A stretch of DNA of 64,000 bases from Methylobacterium sp. 77 (GTDB taxonomy: Bacteria > Pseudomonadota > Alphaproteobacteria > Rhizobiales > Beijerinckiaceae), in contig NZ_KB910516.1 in NCBI RefSeq assembly GCF_000372825.1, positions 1,954,011 to 2,018,010 on the forward strand, written 5' to 3'. The stretch's first letter is position 1; the number at the start of each line of letters is the position of its first letter. Made by a program: the position numbers and the translations under genes. Under the pieces are notes generated by a model. That model had not been told where the DNA came from, ran no database searches, and was given only the letters and a program-made list of their open reading frames with translations. Of the stretch, positions 37,762 to 46,555 are shown piece after piece.

Positions 37762-38890
37762 TCAGTCGAGATCCTCGACCTCGCCGGCGCCGCCATAGAC
37801 GCGCTGGGCCAGGGACGCTTCCATGAACGGGTCGAGCGCCCCGTCCAGCACCTCGTCCGGGTCCGTGGACTGGGTACCGGTGCGCAGGTCCTTCACCAGC
37901 TGATACGGCTGCAGCACGTAGGACCGGATCTGGTGGCCCCAACCGATATCGGTCTTGGCCGCGTTCTCGGCATTGGCCTTCTCTTCGCGCTTCTTGAGCT
38001 CGGCCTCGTACATCCGGGCGCGCAGCATGTTCCAGGCGGTCGCCCGGTTCTTGTGCTGGGACCGCTCCTGCTGGCACGCCACCACGATCCCGGTGGGGTT
38101 GTGGGTGATGCGCACCGCCGAATCCGTAGTGTTCACGTGCTGGCCGCCGGCGCCCGACGAGCGATAGGTGTCGATGCGGCAGTCCGATTCCTTGATCTCG
38201 ATGACGATGCGGTCATCGATCACCGGATAGACCCTGACGCTGGCGAAGCTGGTGTGCCTGCGCGCGCTGGAATCGTAGGGCGAGATCCGCACGAGGCGGT
38301 GGACGCCGGATTCGGTCTTGAGCCAGCCATAGGCGTTGTGGCCCTTGACCATGAGCGTGGCGCCCTTGATCCCGGCCTCGTCGCCATCCGACCATTCGAC
38401 GATGTCGACCTTGTACTTCCGGCGCTCGGCCCAGCGACCGTACATGCGCTGGAGCATGTTGGCCCAGTCCTGGCTCTCGGTGCCGCCGGCACCGGCATGA
38501 ACCTCGACATAGGTGTCGAGCCCATCGGCCTCGCCGGAGAGGAGGGTCTCGATCTGGCGGCGCGCGGCCTCCTTCTCGACGGCCCGAACCCCGTTCTCGC
38601 CTTCGAGAATGGTGTCCTGGTCGCTCTCCATCTCGCCGAGTTCGATCAGCGTCGCGGCGTCGTCGAGATCCTGAGACAGCTTCCTAATCGCGCCCGCGGC
38701 ATCTTCCAGGGCGCCGCGCTCGCGCATGACCTTCTGCGCGGCCTCTGCATCGTTCCAGAGGTCGGGGTCCTCGGAAGCCGCATTCAGCTCCGCGAGGCGT
38801 TTCTCGACGGTATCCCAGTCAAAGATGCCTCCTCAGCAGTCCGATCGACTGCTTGGCGGCATCCGAGAGTTGTTCGATCTCGGCGCGCAT
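37762..38890 (-). CDS. prfB: Peptide chain release factor 2, with +1 programmed frameshift
   Basis: 375 residues after recoding. From ATG 38890, 23 codons (MRAEIEQL...GLLRRHL) end at an in-frame TGA (38819-38821) in the context AGGAGG-CAT-CTT-TGA-C. Skipping one T (38821) and resuming at 38820 gives DWDTVEKRLAEL and the full RF2. This is the classic prfB autoregulatory frameshift site: a Shine-Dalgarno stimulator, slippery CTT and UGA stop. GGQ is in SGAGGQHVNTTDSAVRI. The stop-recognition motif reads SPY (RISPYDSSARRHTSF) instead of SPF, which I believe is normal in alphaproteobacteria. Confidence 0.95.
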
Positions 38891-39022
38891 CTGGTGTTTC
38901 GGCCCGTGGTGCGAAGGTATGAGGGTACGGTGTGCGAGCGCGGGTGATACCGAGACGCCCGCCCGGTGTAAACGGCGGCTTCCGCCTTCCCGTCCCTTCG
39001 CAACCCGAGACGCGCGACCCGC

Positions 39023-39493
39023 ATGGCGCCCGATATCCGATCCGGACCACCCCGCCGCATGCGGGCACGAGCGATCTACCTCGCCGCGAGCCTCGCCGTC
39101 ATCGGCGCGGGGCTCACCCTCCGCTTCGTTCCCCTCGGGCTGCCGATGGGGATCGTCAAATATGGCGGCTCGGCCCTGTGGGCGGCGATGGTCTACGGGC
39201 TGGTGGCGGTCCTTGCGCCGATGGGGCGCTTGCGGGGGACCGTCCTCGTCGCCGGAGCGATCGCCCTGGTGGTGGAGCTGTCCCGCCTCGTGCACACGCC
39301 CTGGCTCGACGCCTTCCGATTGACGCTTCCCGGCGCCCTCCTGCTCGGGAGGATCTTCTCGCCGTGGAACCTCGTCGCCTACGCGGCGGGCCTCGCCGCA
39401 GCGGCACTCGCCGATCGGTTGGCCAGCCTCAGGGGCGAGCGAGAAACGCAGTCAGCGACCGTAGGCGGGGGGCGCGACACGGGCCGGAGCTAG
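39023..39493 (+). CDS. DUF2809 family membrane protein
   Basis: 156 residues with about four membrane segments: IYLAASLAVIGAGLTLRFVPLG, YGGSALWAAMVYGLVAVLAP, GTVLVAGAIALVVELSRL, LVAYAAGLAAAALADRLA. RFVPLGLPMGIVKYGGSALWA and WLDAFRLTLPGALLLGRIFSPWNLVAY match DUF2809. Unknown function. Divergent from prfB; its last 42 bp overlap the end of the convergent small gene. An ATG at 39059 is an alternative start. Confidence 0.82.
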   Translation: MAPDIRSGPPRRMRARAIYLAASLAVIGAGLTLRFVPLGLPMGIVKYGGSALWAAMVYGLVAVLAPMGRLRGTVLVAGAIALVVELSRLVHTPWLDAFRLTLPGALLLGRIFSPWNLVAYAAGLAAAALADRLASLRGERETQSATVGGGRDTGRS

Positions 39494-39775
39494 GACGTAC
39501 TCGTGCGGGCGGCGACGTCCGTTCAGCGGACCTTCCGACGGTGAGTCCTCGTAATAGCTGTTGCCCGTGAGGCCGAACCCTCCGCCATTCATCACGCTCG
39601 GCACCGGGATCGCGCGCACATCGTCGGGGACGGGACGGCCCGTCGCCCTGTCCGTCGGCAGGATGTAGGGGCCGGTCGCCCCCGAATAGGTGGTCTGTGC
39701 GACGGCACCGGTGGCGACGGACAGGCCGAGGCCGATCACGCCTGCGGCGAGGACGAATGTCGAAAGCTGCTGCAC
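39452..39775 (-). CDS. Small exported protein of unknown function
   Basis: 107 residues from GTG 39775, which has GGAG 6-9 bp upstream. Signal peptide (TFVLAAGVIGLGLSVATGAVAQ), then a short mature part with TGPYILPTDRATGRPVPDD and SYYEDSPSEGPLNGRRRPHEYVLAPARV. No family recognised. An ATG at 39820 would add 15 residues ahead of the signal sequence and is less likely. Convergent overlap with the DUF2809 gene. Confidence 0.65.
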   Translation of the reverse strand: MQQLSTFVLAAGVIGLGLSVATGAVAQTTYSGATGPYILPTDRATGRPVPDDVRAIPVPSVMNGGGFGLTGNSYYEDSPSEGPLNGRRRPHEYVLAPARVAPPAYGR

Positions 39776-40004
39776 GGGTCGCTCCGTCGCGGATGAAGGC
39801 ACGCGGCCGCAGCCGCTCATGCCTCTACCATGCCCGACCATACCTTGCCTGTCCGTGTCCTCGCCGCGCCAAGTCTCAACTTTTTCGGGAGCCGCGCCCT
39901 GGGGCGAGACGGGCGACCGGCTTCACGAAATCGGCAACCGGCCCGGATTGTCCGCGTTAATCTCCCAAGCGCACCCAACACGCGCAATCAGCAAGGAGCC
40001 TGAC

Positions 40005-40292
40005 GTGACCGCCATCAAGATGTCCGCCGCCGCTGCCGCCGTCGTTCTCGGCCTCTCCGGTGCCGCCTTCGCCCAGGCCGGAATGCCCGAGAGCCACGGC
40101 ACGAACGCCGCCGGCTCCAAGTCTGGTGTGGTCGGCAAGGGTGACAGCCTGGAGACGGGACCCGCCACGACCGGAACCGCGACCGCACCCGGCGCCCGCA
40201 TGGCACCCGGCAATGCCGTGCCTGCCAATCCCGGCATGACGACCAATGACCCGAGCGCCGCCCCGCGGCCGGTCACCCCGGCCCCGCGCTAA
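40005..40292 (+). CDS. Small exported Pro/Ala/Gly-rich protein
   Basis: 95 residues from GTG 40005 with AAGGAG 6 bp upstream. Signal peptide (AAAAAVVLGLSGAAFAQA), then a low-complexity region rich in Gly, Thr, Pro and Ala (SGVVGKGDSLETGPATTGTATAPGARMAPG, NPGMTTNDPSAAPRPVTPAP). Unstructured periplasmic protein of unknown role. It is followed 28 bp later by a strong intrinsic terminator, which supports a real single-gene transcript. Confidence 0.75.
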   Translation: MTAIKMSAAAAAVVLGLSGAAFAQAGMPESHGTNAAGSKSGVVGKGDSLETGPATTGTATAPGARMAPGNAVPANPGMTTNDPSAAPRPVTPAPR

Positions 40293-40320
40293 GTCCACGA
40301 CTCACCGTTCGACAATAGGA

Positions 40321-40350
40321 AAAGGCCGGAGAAACTCTCCGGCCTTTTTT
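40321..40350 (+). terminator. Strong intrinsic terminator
   Basis: AAAGGCCGGAGA (40321-40332) pairs perfectly with TCTCCGGCCTTT (40336-40347): a 12-bp stem with a 3-nt loop ending in a run of six T. It serves the 40005-40292 gene; the A-rich left arm could also terminate the minus strand. Confidence 0.88.
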
Positions 40351-40391
40351 CATGGTGTCGATGCCATTCCCGCTAAACCCTGCGAGTGGGC

Positions 40392-40604
40392 TCAACCCTT
40401 GGCGCGGAGGATGGCGCGCGGCTCGCGATGCACCGGCTCGCAGCTGGTGCGGACCGCGTTCAGGACGAGCGGCTGCGAGTCGCAGACATAGCTGAGGCCG
40501 GGCTCGGGCGCGGGAACGGGATCGCGCGCGACGATCGGGTTCGGCGCGCAGGCACCGGCCGATCCGGCCAGCAGCAGCGCGACGGTCAGGCTCAATCCGC
40601 GCAT
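40392..40604 (-). CDS. Small putative lipoprotein
   Basis: 70 residues from ATG 40604 with GAGGATC upstream. N-terminal MRGLSLTVALLLAGSAGAC has a lipobox-like end (AGAC), then a short mature part with three further Cys spread over VCDSQPLVLNAVRTSCEPVHREPRAIL. No family recognised. The downstream side faces the 40321-40350 terminator. Confidence 0.65.
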   Translation of the reverse strand: MRGLSLTVALLLAGSAGACAPNPIVARDPVPAPEPGLSYVCDSQPLVLNAVRTSCEPVHREPRAILRAKG

Positions 40605-40736
40605 ACGATCCTCGGTGACAGACGACATGTCCGTGACCCTGCTGACCTGCGGGGCGCGTGACAAGTACAACGGATGGACGACGGCCGCTTTGGTGGCGGC
40701 TGTCTCCCCACCGCAACATCAGCCCGGTGCCCCGCC

Positions 40737-41954
40737 TCAGGCCGTCTTCGTCAGCGGCACGACGTTGTGGAGCGTGCGGTCCGAGGTCTCGAAGAAGCGG
40801 CGGATGTTGCGCGCGGCCTGGCGGATGCGCTGCTCGTTCTCGACCAGGGCGATGCGGACGTAATTGTCGCCGTGCTCGCCGAAGCCGATGCCCGGCGCCA
40901 CCGCCACGTCGGACTTTTCGAGGAGGAGCTTGGAGAATTCCAGGCTGCCGAGGCTCTGGTACTTCTCCGGGATCGGAACCCAGGCGAACATCGAGGCCGA
41001 GGGGCTCGGGATCTTCCAGCCGGTCTTGTCGAACGATTCGATCAGCGCGTCGCGGCGCTTCTTGTAGATCGAGCGCATCTCGACGATGCAATCCTCCGGC
41101 CCGTTGAGGGCGGCGGTGGCCGCGACCTGGATCGGCGTGAAGGCGCCGTAATCGAGGTAGGATTTCACGCGGGTGAGTGCGGCGAGCAGGCGCTCGTTGC
41201 CGACCGCGAAGCCCATGCGCCAGCCGGCCATGGAGAAGGTCTTGGAGAGCGAGGTGAACTCCACCGTGCAGTCGATGGCACCCGGCACCTCCAGCACGGA
41301 GGGCGGCGGCTCGCCGTCGAAATAGACCTCGGCATAGGCGAGATCCGACAGGATGATGATCTCGTGGCGCTTGGCGAAAGCGACGAGGTCCCGGTAGAAA
41401 TCGAGGCTCGCCACATAGGCCGTCGGGTTCGAGGGATAGCAGACCACGATCGCTACGGGCTTGGGGATCGAGTGCTGCATCGCCTTCTCCACCGCCGGGA
41501 AGAAGGCCGGCGTCGGCTCGGCCGGGACGGAGCGGATGACGCCGCCCGCCATCAGGAAGCCGAAGGCGTGGATCGGGTAGCTCGGGTTCGGCACCAGCAC
41601 CACGTCGCCCGGCGCGGTGATCGCCTGCGCCATGTTGGCGAAGCCTTCCTTCGAGCCCAGCGTCGCCACGACCTGCGTGTCGGGGTTCAGGCTCACGCCG
41701 AAGCGGCGCTTGTAGTAGTTCGCCTGCGCCCGGCGCAGGCCGGCGATGCCCTTCGAGGAGGAGTAACGGTCGGTGCGCGGGCGGCCCGCCGTCTCCACCA
41801 GCTTGGCGATCACGTGACGCGGCGCGTCGAGGTCGGGATTGCCCATGCCGAGATCGATGATATCGGCGCCATTGGCCCGTGCCTGGGCCTTGATCCGGTT
41901 GACCTGCTCGAACACGTACGGGGGCAGGCGCTTAATGCGGTGAAAATCGGTCAT
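40737..41954 (-). CDS. Class I/II aminotransferase (AlaC / LL-DAP aminotransferase-like)
   Basis: About 405 residues, fold-type I PLP enzyme. MTDFHRIKRLPPYVFEQVNRIKAQARANGADIIDLGMGNPDLDAP is typical of the AlaC/LL-diaminopimelate aminotransferase group. The PLP Lys is in SLSKTFSMAGWRMGFAVG, and DYGAFTPIQVAATAAL and APGIGFGEHGDNYVRIALVENEQRI follow. It likely interconverts alanine/pyruvate or acts in lysine synthesis; context does not decide. ATG 41954 is preferred to GTG 41963. Confidence 0.9.
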   Translation of the reverse strand: MTDFHRIKRLPPYVFEQVNRIKAQARANGADIIDLGMGNPDLDAPRHVIAKLVETAGRPRTDRYSSSKGIAGLRRAQANYYKRRFGVSLNPDTQVVATLGSKEGFANMAQAITAPGDVVLVPNPSYPIHAFGFLMAGGVIRSVPAEPTPAFFPAVEKAMQHSIPKPVAIVVCYPSNPTAYVASLDFYRDLVAFAKRHEIIILSDLAYAEVYFDGEPPPSVLEVPGAIDCTVEFTSLSKTFSMAGWRMGFAVGNERLLAALTRVKSYLDYGAFTPIQVAATAALNGPEDCIVEMRSIYKKRRDALIESFDKTGWKIPSPSASMFAWVPIPEKYQSLGSLEFSKLLLEKSDVAVAPGIGFGEHGDNYVRIALVENEQRIRQAARNIRRFFETSDRTLHNVVPLTKTA

Positions 41955-42089
41955 GGGCTTCACGGGGTCCGATGCGCCAATCGCATGATTCGCGCGTTCA
42001 AAACTGTCATCACTCTGACGTGGTCGTCCTGTCTACCATCACGATCGCCGAGAACCGACCGTTTTTGTGCGCGTGGCGTCCGGTCGGCT

Positions 42090-42461
42090 TCATTGTGCCG
42101 GCGGGGTCTGGCCGGTGGCGCGCGCGGCGCTCTCGGCGGCCCGGCCCTTCGCCTCGTTCTGCCCGCGTGCGCCCATCAGGTCGTTCTCGAGGGCCTTGGT
42201 CCCTTCGGCGGTGCGGGCGCGGATGGATCGGGCGGGCGCCGCGACGCCGACCGGCAGGTAATCCGCATCGGGCTTGCGGGTTTCTGTCACGAAGCCGGGC
42301 GCCTTCAGATCCTTCTGCCCTCCCCCGGCCAGCGCATAGGCGTCGCGCATCGGATTGAGGTCGCTCGAGCAGCCGCCCACGGCGCCGAGGCCGACGAGGA
42401 CGAGGGCCAGACGCGGAACGGAGCCGCGCCATGTTCGATTCTGTGATGAAGGCTCTGACAT
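42090..42461 (-). CDS. Small putative lipoprotein
   Basis: 123 residues. LALVLVGLGAVGGCSSDLNP has a clear lipobox (VGGC-SS). The mature part is hydrophilic, with VTETRKPDADYLPVGVAAPARSIRARTAEGTKALENDLMGARGQNEAKGRAAE. No family recognised, although short lipoproteins of this form are common in Methylobacterium. ATG 42461 gives MSEPSSQNRTWRG. Divergent from phaC with a 113-bp gap. Confidence 0.75.
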   Translation of the reverse strand: MSEPSSQNRTWRGSVPRLALVLVGLGAVGGCSSDLNPMRDAYALAGGGQKDLKAPGFVTETRKPDADYLPVGVAAPARSIRARTAEGTKALENDLMGARGQNEAKGRAAESAARATGQTPPAQ

Positions 42462-42574
42462 ATTGCCCCGAAACGTAAGCCGCGCCCTGGCGCAAAGTCG
42501 AGGCGCCGCGTTAATTTGTCGGGAACGAGGACGGTTCGACCGGATCGTCCCGAGGATTGAGGGGAAACAGACGC

Positions 42575-44377
42575 GTGACGACCGACAGGACGACGCCGCT
42601 TCCCAATATCGACGCTTTATCACGCAACGCGTCGTTGCTGATCGAGGAATTCGGCCGGACCGCCAGTGCCTATATGAAGCCGATCAGCCAAGCCGATCCG
42701 CTCGATCCCGAATTGGCCAAGCCCCCGGAAGAGGTCAACGACGTCGTCAAGACCCTCGGCACCGTCGTCGAGCGCTGGATGGTCGACCCGCAGAAGACGC
42801 TCGAAGCCCAGAAGAAGCTGAGCGAATCGTTCATCACCCTCTGGGGCTCGACCTGGCATCGTCTCCAGGGCGAGGAAGCCTCTCCCGTGGCGCTGCCCGA
42901 GCCGAAGGACAACCGCTTCAAGCACGCGGAATGGTCCACCAACCCGATCTTCGATTTCATCAAGCAGAGCTACCTCATCACCTCGCGCTGGGCGGAGGAT
43001 CTGGTCGACGAGGCCGAGGGGATCGACGAGCACACCCGCCACAAGGCGCAGTTCTACCTCCGGCAGATCGTCGGCGCGCTCTCGCCCTCCAACTTCGTGA
43101 TGACCAATCCCGAACTGATCCGGCACACGCTGCAGGAGAACGGCGCCAACCTCGTGCGCGGCATGAAGATGCTGGCCGAGGACATCGAGGCCGGTAAGGG
43201 GCAGCTGCGCGTCCGCCAGACCGACCCGTCCGGCTTCGAGGTCGGGGTCAACGTCGCGGTCACCCCCGGCGAGGTGGTGTTCCGCAACGACCTGATGGAG
43301 CTCATCCAGTATTCGCCGACCACGGAGACGGTGCTCAAGCGGCCGTTCCTGATCGTGCCGCCCTGGATCAACAAGTTCTACATCCTCGATCTCAACCCGG
43401 CCAAAAGCCTGATCGGCTGGATGGTGTCCCAGGGCCTGACGGTGTTCTGCATCTCGTGGGTCAATCCCGACGAGCGCCATGCCGAGAAGGATTTCGAGAG
43501 CTACATGCGCGAGGGCATCGAGGAGGCCATCGACGCGATCGCCGCCGCCACCGGGGAGAACGACGTCGCGGCGGCGGGCTATTGCGTCGGCGGTACGCTC
43601 CTCGCGGTGACTCTGGCGATGCAGGCGGCCACCGGCAACAAGCGCATCAAGAGCGCCACCTTCCTGACGACGCAGGTGGATTTCACCCATGCCGGCGACC
43701 TCAAGGTGTTCGCCGACGAGGAGCAGATCCGCGGAATCGAGGCGCGCATGAAGAAGCGCGGCTACCTCGAAGGCTCCGGCATGGCGACCGCCTTCAACAT
43801 GCTGCGTCCCAACGACCTGATCTGGTCATACGTAGTCAACAACTACGTGAAGGGGCAGACGCCCTCGGCCTTCGACCTGCTCTACTGGAACGCCGACGCC
43901 ACGCGCATGCCGGCCGCGAACCATTCCTTCTACCTGCGCAACTGCTACCTCGATAACACCCTCGCGCAGGGTCGGATGATCCTCGGCAACGTCCGCCTGG
44001 ACCTGAAGAAGGTGAAGGTGCCGATCTTCAACCTCGCCGCCCGCGAGGACCACATCGCCCCGGCCATCTCGGTGTTCGAAGGGTCCTCGAAATTTGGCGG
44101 CAAGGTCGATTACGTGCTGGCCGGGTCAGGTCACATCGCCGGCGTGGTCAACCCGCCCGCCAAGCCCAAATACGGGTTCTGGACCGGCGGCCAGGCCAAG
44201 GGGCGCCTGGAGGACTGGATCTCGGCGGCGACCGAGCACAAGGGGTCGTGGTGGCCCTACTGGTTCGAATGGCTGGAGCAGCAGGCCCCCGCCCGCGTGC
44301 CCGCCCGCATTCCCGGAGAAGGCGGTCTTCCCTCCCTCGGGCCGGCGCCCGGAACCTATGTCCGCATGAAGGCGTGA
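42575..44377 (+). CDS. phaC: Class I poly(3-hydroxyalkanoate) synthase
   Basis: 600 residues from GTG 42575, with GAGGGG about 10 bp upstream. PhaC N-terminal domain, then an alpha/beta hydrolase core with the lipase-box nucleophile Cys337 in AAGYCVGGTLLAV, catalytic Asp in FNLAAREDHIAPA and His in GSGHIAGVVNPP. It closely resembles the M. extorquens PhaC in sequence and length. It polymerises 3-hydroxyacyl-CoA into storage granules. phaA, phaB and phasins are not in the window. Translationally coupled to the next gene through GTGA. Confidence 0.96.
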   Translation: MTTDRTTPLPNIDALSRNASLLIEEFGRTASAYMKPISQADPLDPELAKPPEEVNDVVKTLGTVVERWMVDPQKTLEAQKKLSESFITLWGSTWHRLQGEEASPVALPEPKDNRFKHAEWSTNPIFDFIKQSYLITSRWAEDLVDEAEGIDEHTRHKAQFYLRQIVGALSPSNFVMTNPELIRHTLQENGANLVRGMKMLAEDIEAGKGQLRVRQTDPSGFEVGVNVAVTPGEVVFRNDLMELIQYSPTTETVLKRPFLIVPPWINKFYILDLNPAKSLIGWMVSQGLTVFCISWVNPDERHAEKDFESYMREGIEEAIDAIAAATGENDVAAAGYCVGGTLLAVTLAMQAATGNKRIKSATFLTTQVDFTHAGDLKVFADEEQIRGIEARMKKRGYLEGSGMATAFNMLRPNDLIWSYVVNNYVKGQTPSAFDLLYWNADATRMPAANHSFYLRNCYLDNTLAQGRMILGNVRLDLKKVKVPIFNLAAREDHIAPAISVFEGSSKFGGKVDYVLAGSGHIAGVVNPPAKPKYGFWTGGQAKGRLEDWISAATEHKGSWWPYWFEWLEQQAPARVPARIPGEGGLPSLGPAPGTYVRMKA

Positions 44378-44841
44378 CCGACGCACCAAAGTCCGGTGGC
44401 GCCGGATGGAGTCTGCGGATGGAGCCGCAGCCGGATGCCTCCCACCGGGAGGCGATCCTGGCGCCCCTGGTCGCTCATAACGAAGCGGCGGCGGGGCCGG
44501 GCGAATGGGGGCTTCTCGCCGTCACCGTCCGTGATGCGCGAGACGAGATCGTCGGCGGCCTGTGGGGACGCACCGGCTACGGTTTCCTGTTCGTGGAACT
44601 GCTCGCGCTGGGAGAGGCACGCGGCCACGGCCTGGGGCGCCGCATCATGGCGATGGCCGAGGCGGAAGCCCTCGCCCGCGGCCTGTCCGGCATCTGGCTC
44701 GATACCTGGACGTTTCAGGCCCCCGATTTCTATCGAAGGCTCGGTTACGAAGAATGCGGCCGCATCCCGGATTATCCACCGGGACACGACCGCATCTTCT
44801 TCATGAAGCGGCTCGCCGCGAAGTCGGACGCGGCACGCTGA
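44374..44841 (+). CDS. GNAT family N-acetyltransferase coupled to phaC
   Basis: 155 residues. GNAT fold: IVGGLWGRTGYGFLFVELLALGEARGHGLGRRIMAMAEAEALARG (the GHGLGRR segment is the acetyl-CoA pyrophosphate loop), then GIWLDTWTFQAPDFYRRLGYEECGRI. The GTG start at 44374 overlaps the phaC stop, so the two are co-translated. Substrate unknown; a link to PHA metabolism is only implied by the overlap. It ends 4 bp before the convergent FadL gene. Confidence 0.88.
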   Translation: MTDAPKSGGAGWSLRMEPQPDASHREAILAPLVAHNEAAAGPGEWGLLAVTVRDARDEIVGGLWGRTGYGFLFVELLALGEARGHGLGRRIMAMAEAEALARGLSGIWLDTWTFQAPDFYRRLGYEECGRIPDYPPGHDRIFFMKRLAAKSDAAR

Positions 44842-44845
44842 TCGT

Positions 44846-46168
44846 TCAGAACTTCCGAACCAGCGGCGCGGGAGCGATCGGCGCCGCCGGGGCGCCGAAG
44901 ACGTAGCGGAAGCCGACGGAGACGATGTCCGCGCTGCCGCTCGTCTCGGCGGCGAGGGCGATGTTGCCGACATTGTAGTCGCGACCCGGACCGGCGAGGA
45001 GCTTCGAATCGCCGACGAGGAACAGGTGGGAATAGGCGATGTTCAGGGTCAGCTTCTCGTTCCAGCGGTAGCTGCCGCCGACCGAGACGTTGAAGCGGTC
45101 GCTATCGGGCAGCCGCACCGACCGGTTCGAGAAATCGATCGGCGACTGCTCGTAGGCGACGCCGGCCCGGACGGTCAGGGCGGGCGACCAATCGTATTCG
45201 CCGCCGACGGAATAGGTGTAGCCGTCCTTGTAGTTCAGGGGCAGCGTGGTCGCGATGCCGCCGGTGGTGCGGCCGACGACGCCGATGGTTCCGAGCCTCG
45301 ACCAATTGTCCCACTCGAAACCGAGGCTCATGCGGGCGACCGGGCTGACGGCCTGGGTCAGGCCGACGCTGAGTTTCTCCGGCGTGTTGAGGTTGGCCGT
45401 GACCTGCTGACTGAGGAAGGAGACCGGTGCCGGCAGCGCGAAGGCGCCCTCGATGTCGTGATGCACCGAGGAGCGATAACCGACGCCGAGAGCCGTGCCG
45501 GCCCAGGGGGTGACGAGCACGCCGGCGGTGAAGCCGACGCCCCAGGATTCGCCCTTCAGCGATGCGTTGGGAAGGGCCAGGAGGTTCGCCGAGATCGGCA
45601 GGGCCTGGCGCAGGGTCAGTCGGAAATACTCGATGTTCGGGCCGGCGGCGATCGAGAGCCACTCGTTGACCTTGAAACCGACGGTCGGGTTGATCGAGAG
45701 GGAGAAGATGCGGCTCGACCGGCCGTAGACCTCGCCGGCCCAGTTATCGCGCGGCTTCGTCACGAGGCCGAAGGGCGCGCCGGTCTGGATGCCGATCCAG
45801 AGCCGGTCGTTGACCTGATAGGAGGTGGCGCCGGACGGAATCACGGCGCCCTGGCCGATCTCGCCGCTGCCGCCGAGACCCGCGAAGGCCGGGTTGGTGC
45901 CATCCGTCGGGGTGATCTTCGACGAGAGGTTGATGAAGGTGAGGTTCTGCTCGCTCACCCAGCCCGGATTCATCGTGATCGTGGCCGGGTTCCAGAACAT
46001 CGACGAGACGCCGCCGGAACCAGAGGCGGCACCGGCGAAGGCTTCACCTTGGGCCAGCGTGCTCTGCTCGCGAATGCCGAACGCGCCGGCAAAGGCTCCA
46101 CCCGCCGTCAAAGTCAGGACAGCGGCAGAGATACCCGCCAGGGCCGTGCCGCGAATCGTCGTCGTCAT
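44846..46168 (-). CDS. FadL/OmpP1-type outer-membrane transport protein
   Basis: 440 residues. Signal peptide ending AFA, then the mature N-terminal GAFGIREQSTLAQGEAFAGAASGSGGVSSMFWNPATIT, the FadL plug/hatch signature. A 14-strand barrel follows, ending SVGFRYVFG...LVRKF with an aromatic C-terminus. FadL porins bring long-chain fatty acids or hydrophobic compounds into the periplasm. It is convergent with phaC-GNAT. Confidence 0.92.
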   Translation of the reverse strand: MTTTIRGTALAGISAAVLTLTAGGAFAGAFGIREQSTLAQGEAFAGAASGSGGVSSMFWNPATITMNPGWVSEQNLTFINLSSKITPTDGTNPAFAGLGGSGEIGQGAVIPSGATSYQVNDRLWIGIQTGAPFGLVTKPRDNWAGEVYGRSSRIFSLSINPTVGFKVNEWLSIAAGPNIEYFRLTLRQALPISANLLALPNASLKGESWGVGFTAGVLVTPWAGTALGVGYRSSVHHDIEGAFALPAPVSFLSQQVTANLNTPEKLSVGLTQAVSPVARMSLGFEWDNWSRLGTIGVVGRTTGGIATTLPLNYKDGYTYSVGGEYDWSPALTVRAGVAYEQSPIDFSNRSVRLPDSDRFNVSVGGSYRWNEKLTLNIAYSHLFLVGDSKLLAGPGRDYNVGNIALAAETSGSADIVSVGFRYVFGAPAAPIAPAPLVRKF

Positions 46169-46555
46169 GTCCTGCTCCCGACCCTTGCTGTGATGCTCGG
46201 TTGTACCGTGGCGTGATCCCCGGCCTGCATCTTGTGCAGAAGAGTGCCGTTCTTGCCCGATCTAGGCAATCCATGCGTAGCGAAGTGTTAAACAATTCGT
46301 AAACCACGATATACTTCAGCAGCAGCGAGAAGGATTGTCGTCATCTGTCGCCGAGACGCATCGGAAAGAATGGTTCACATCTAAACTATCTGTTTTGCCT
46401 AGTGGCGGACCGGCAGGAAAATGCGTGTTCCGGCGGCTTTGCCCCGGCCTGTCTGAATTATGCAACATGGCCCTGTCTGGCCTCGACACCTTGCCAGGGA
46501 GGGTGGAGGGACCGATGTCTCTGCCAACGAACTGATCGAAGCGGAGCGAGAGCCG
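46169..46555. other. Divergent intergenic region, no gene called
   Basis: 387 bp between the FadL-like gene and the FAH gene, relatively AT-rich near 46280-46400, as expected for back-to-back promoters. TTAA-N7-GTAA at 46288-46302 resembles a CtrA box with one mismatch but is too weak to call. No open frame with a recognisable product, tRNA or riboswitch was seen. Confidence 0.5.

Noticed and set aside
46288..46302. TTAA-N7-GTAA as a CtrA box before the FadL gene
   Set aside because: One mismatch, no second half-site C, and no cell-cycle link for the neighbours.
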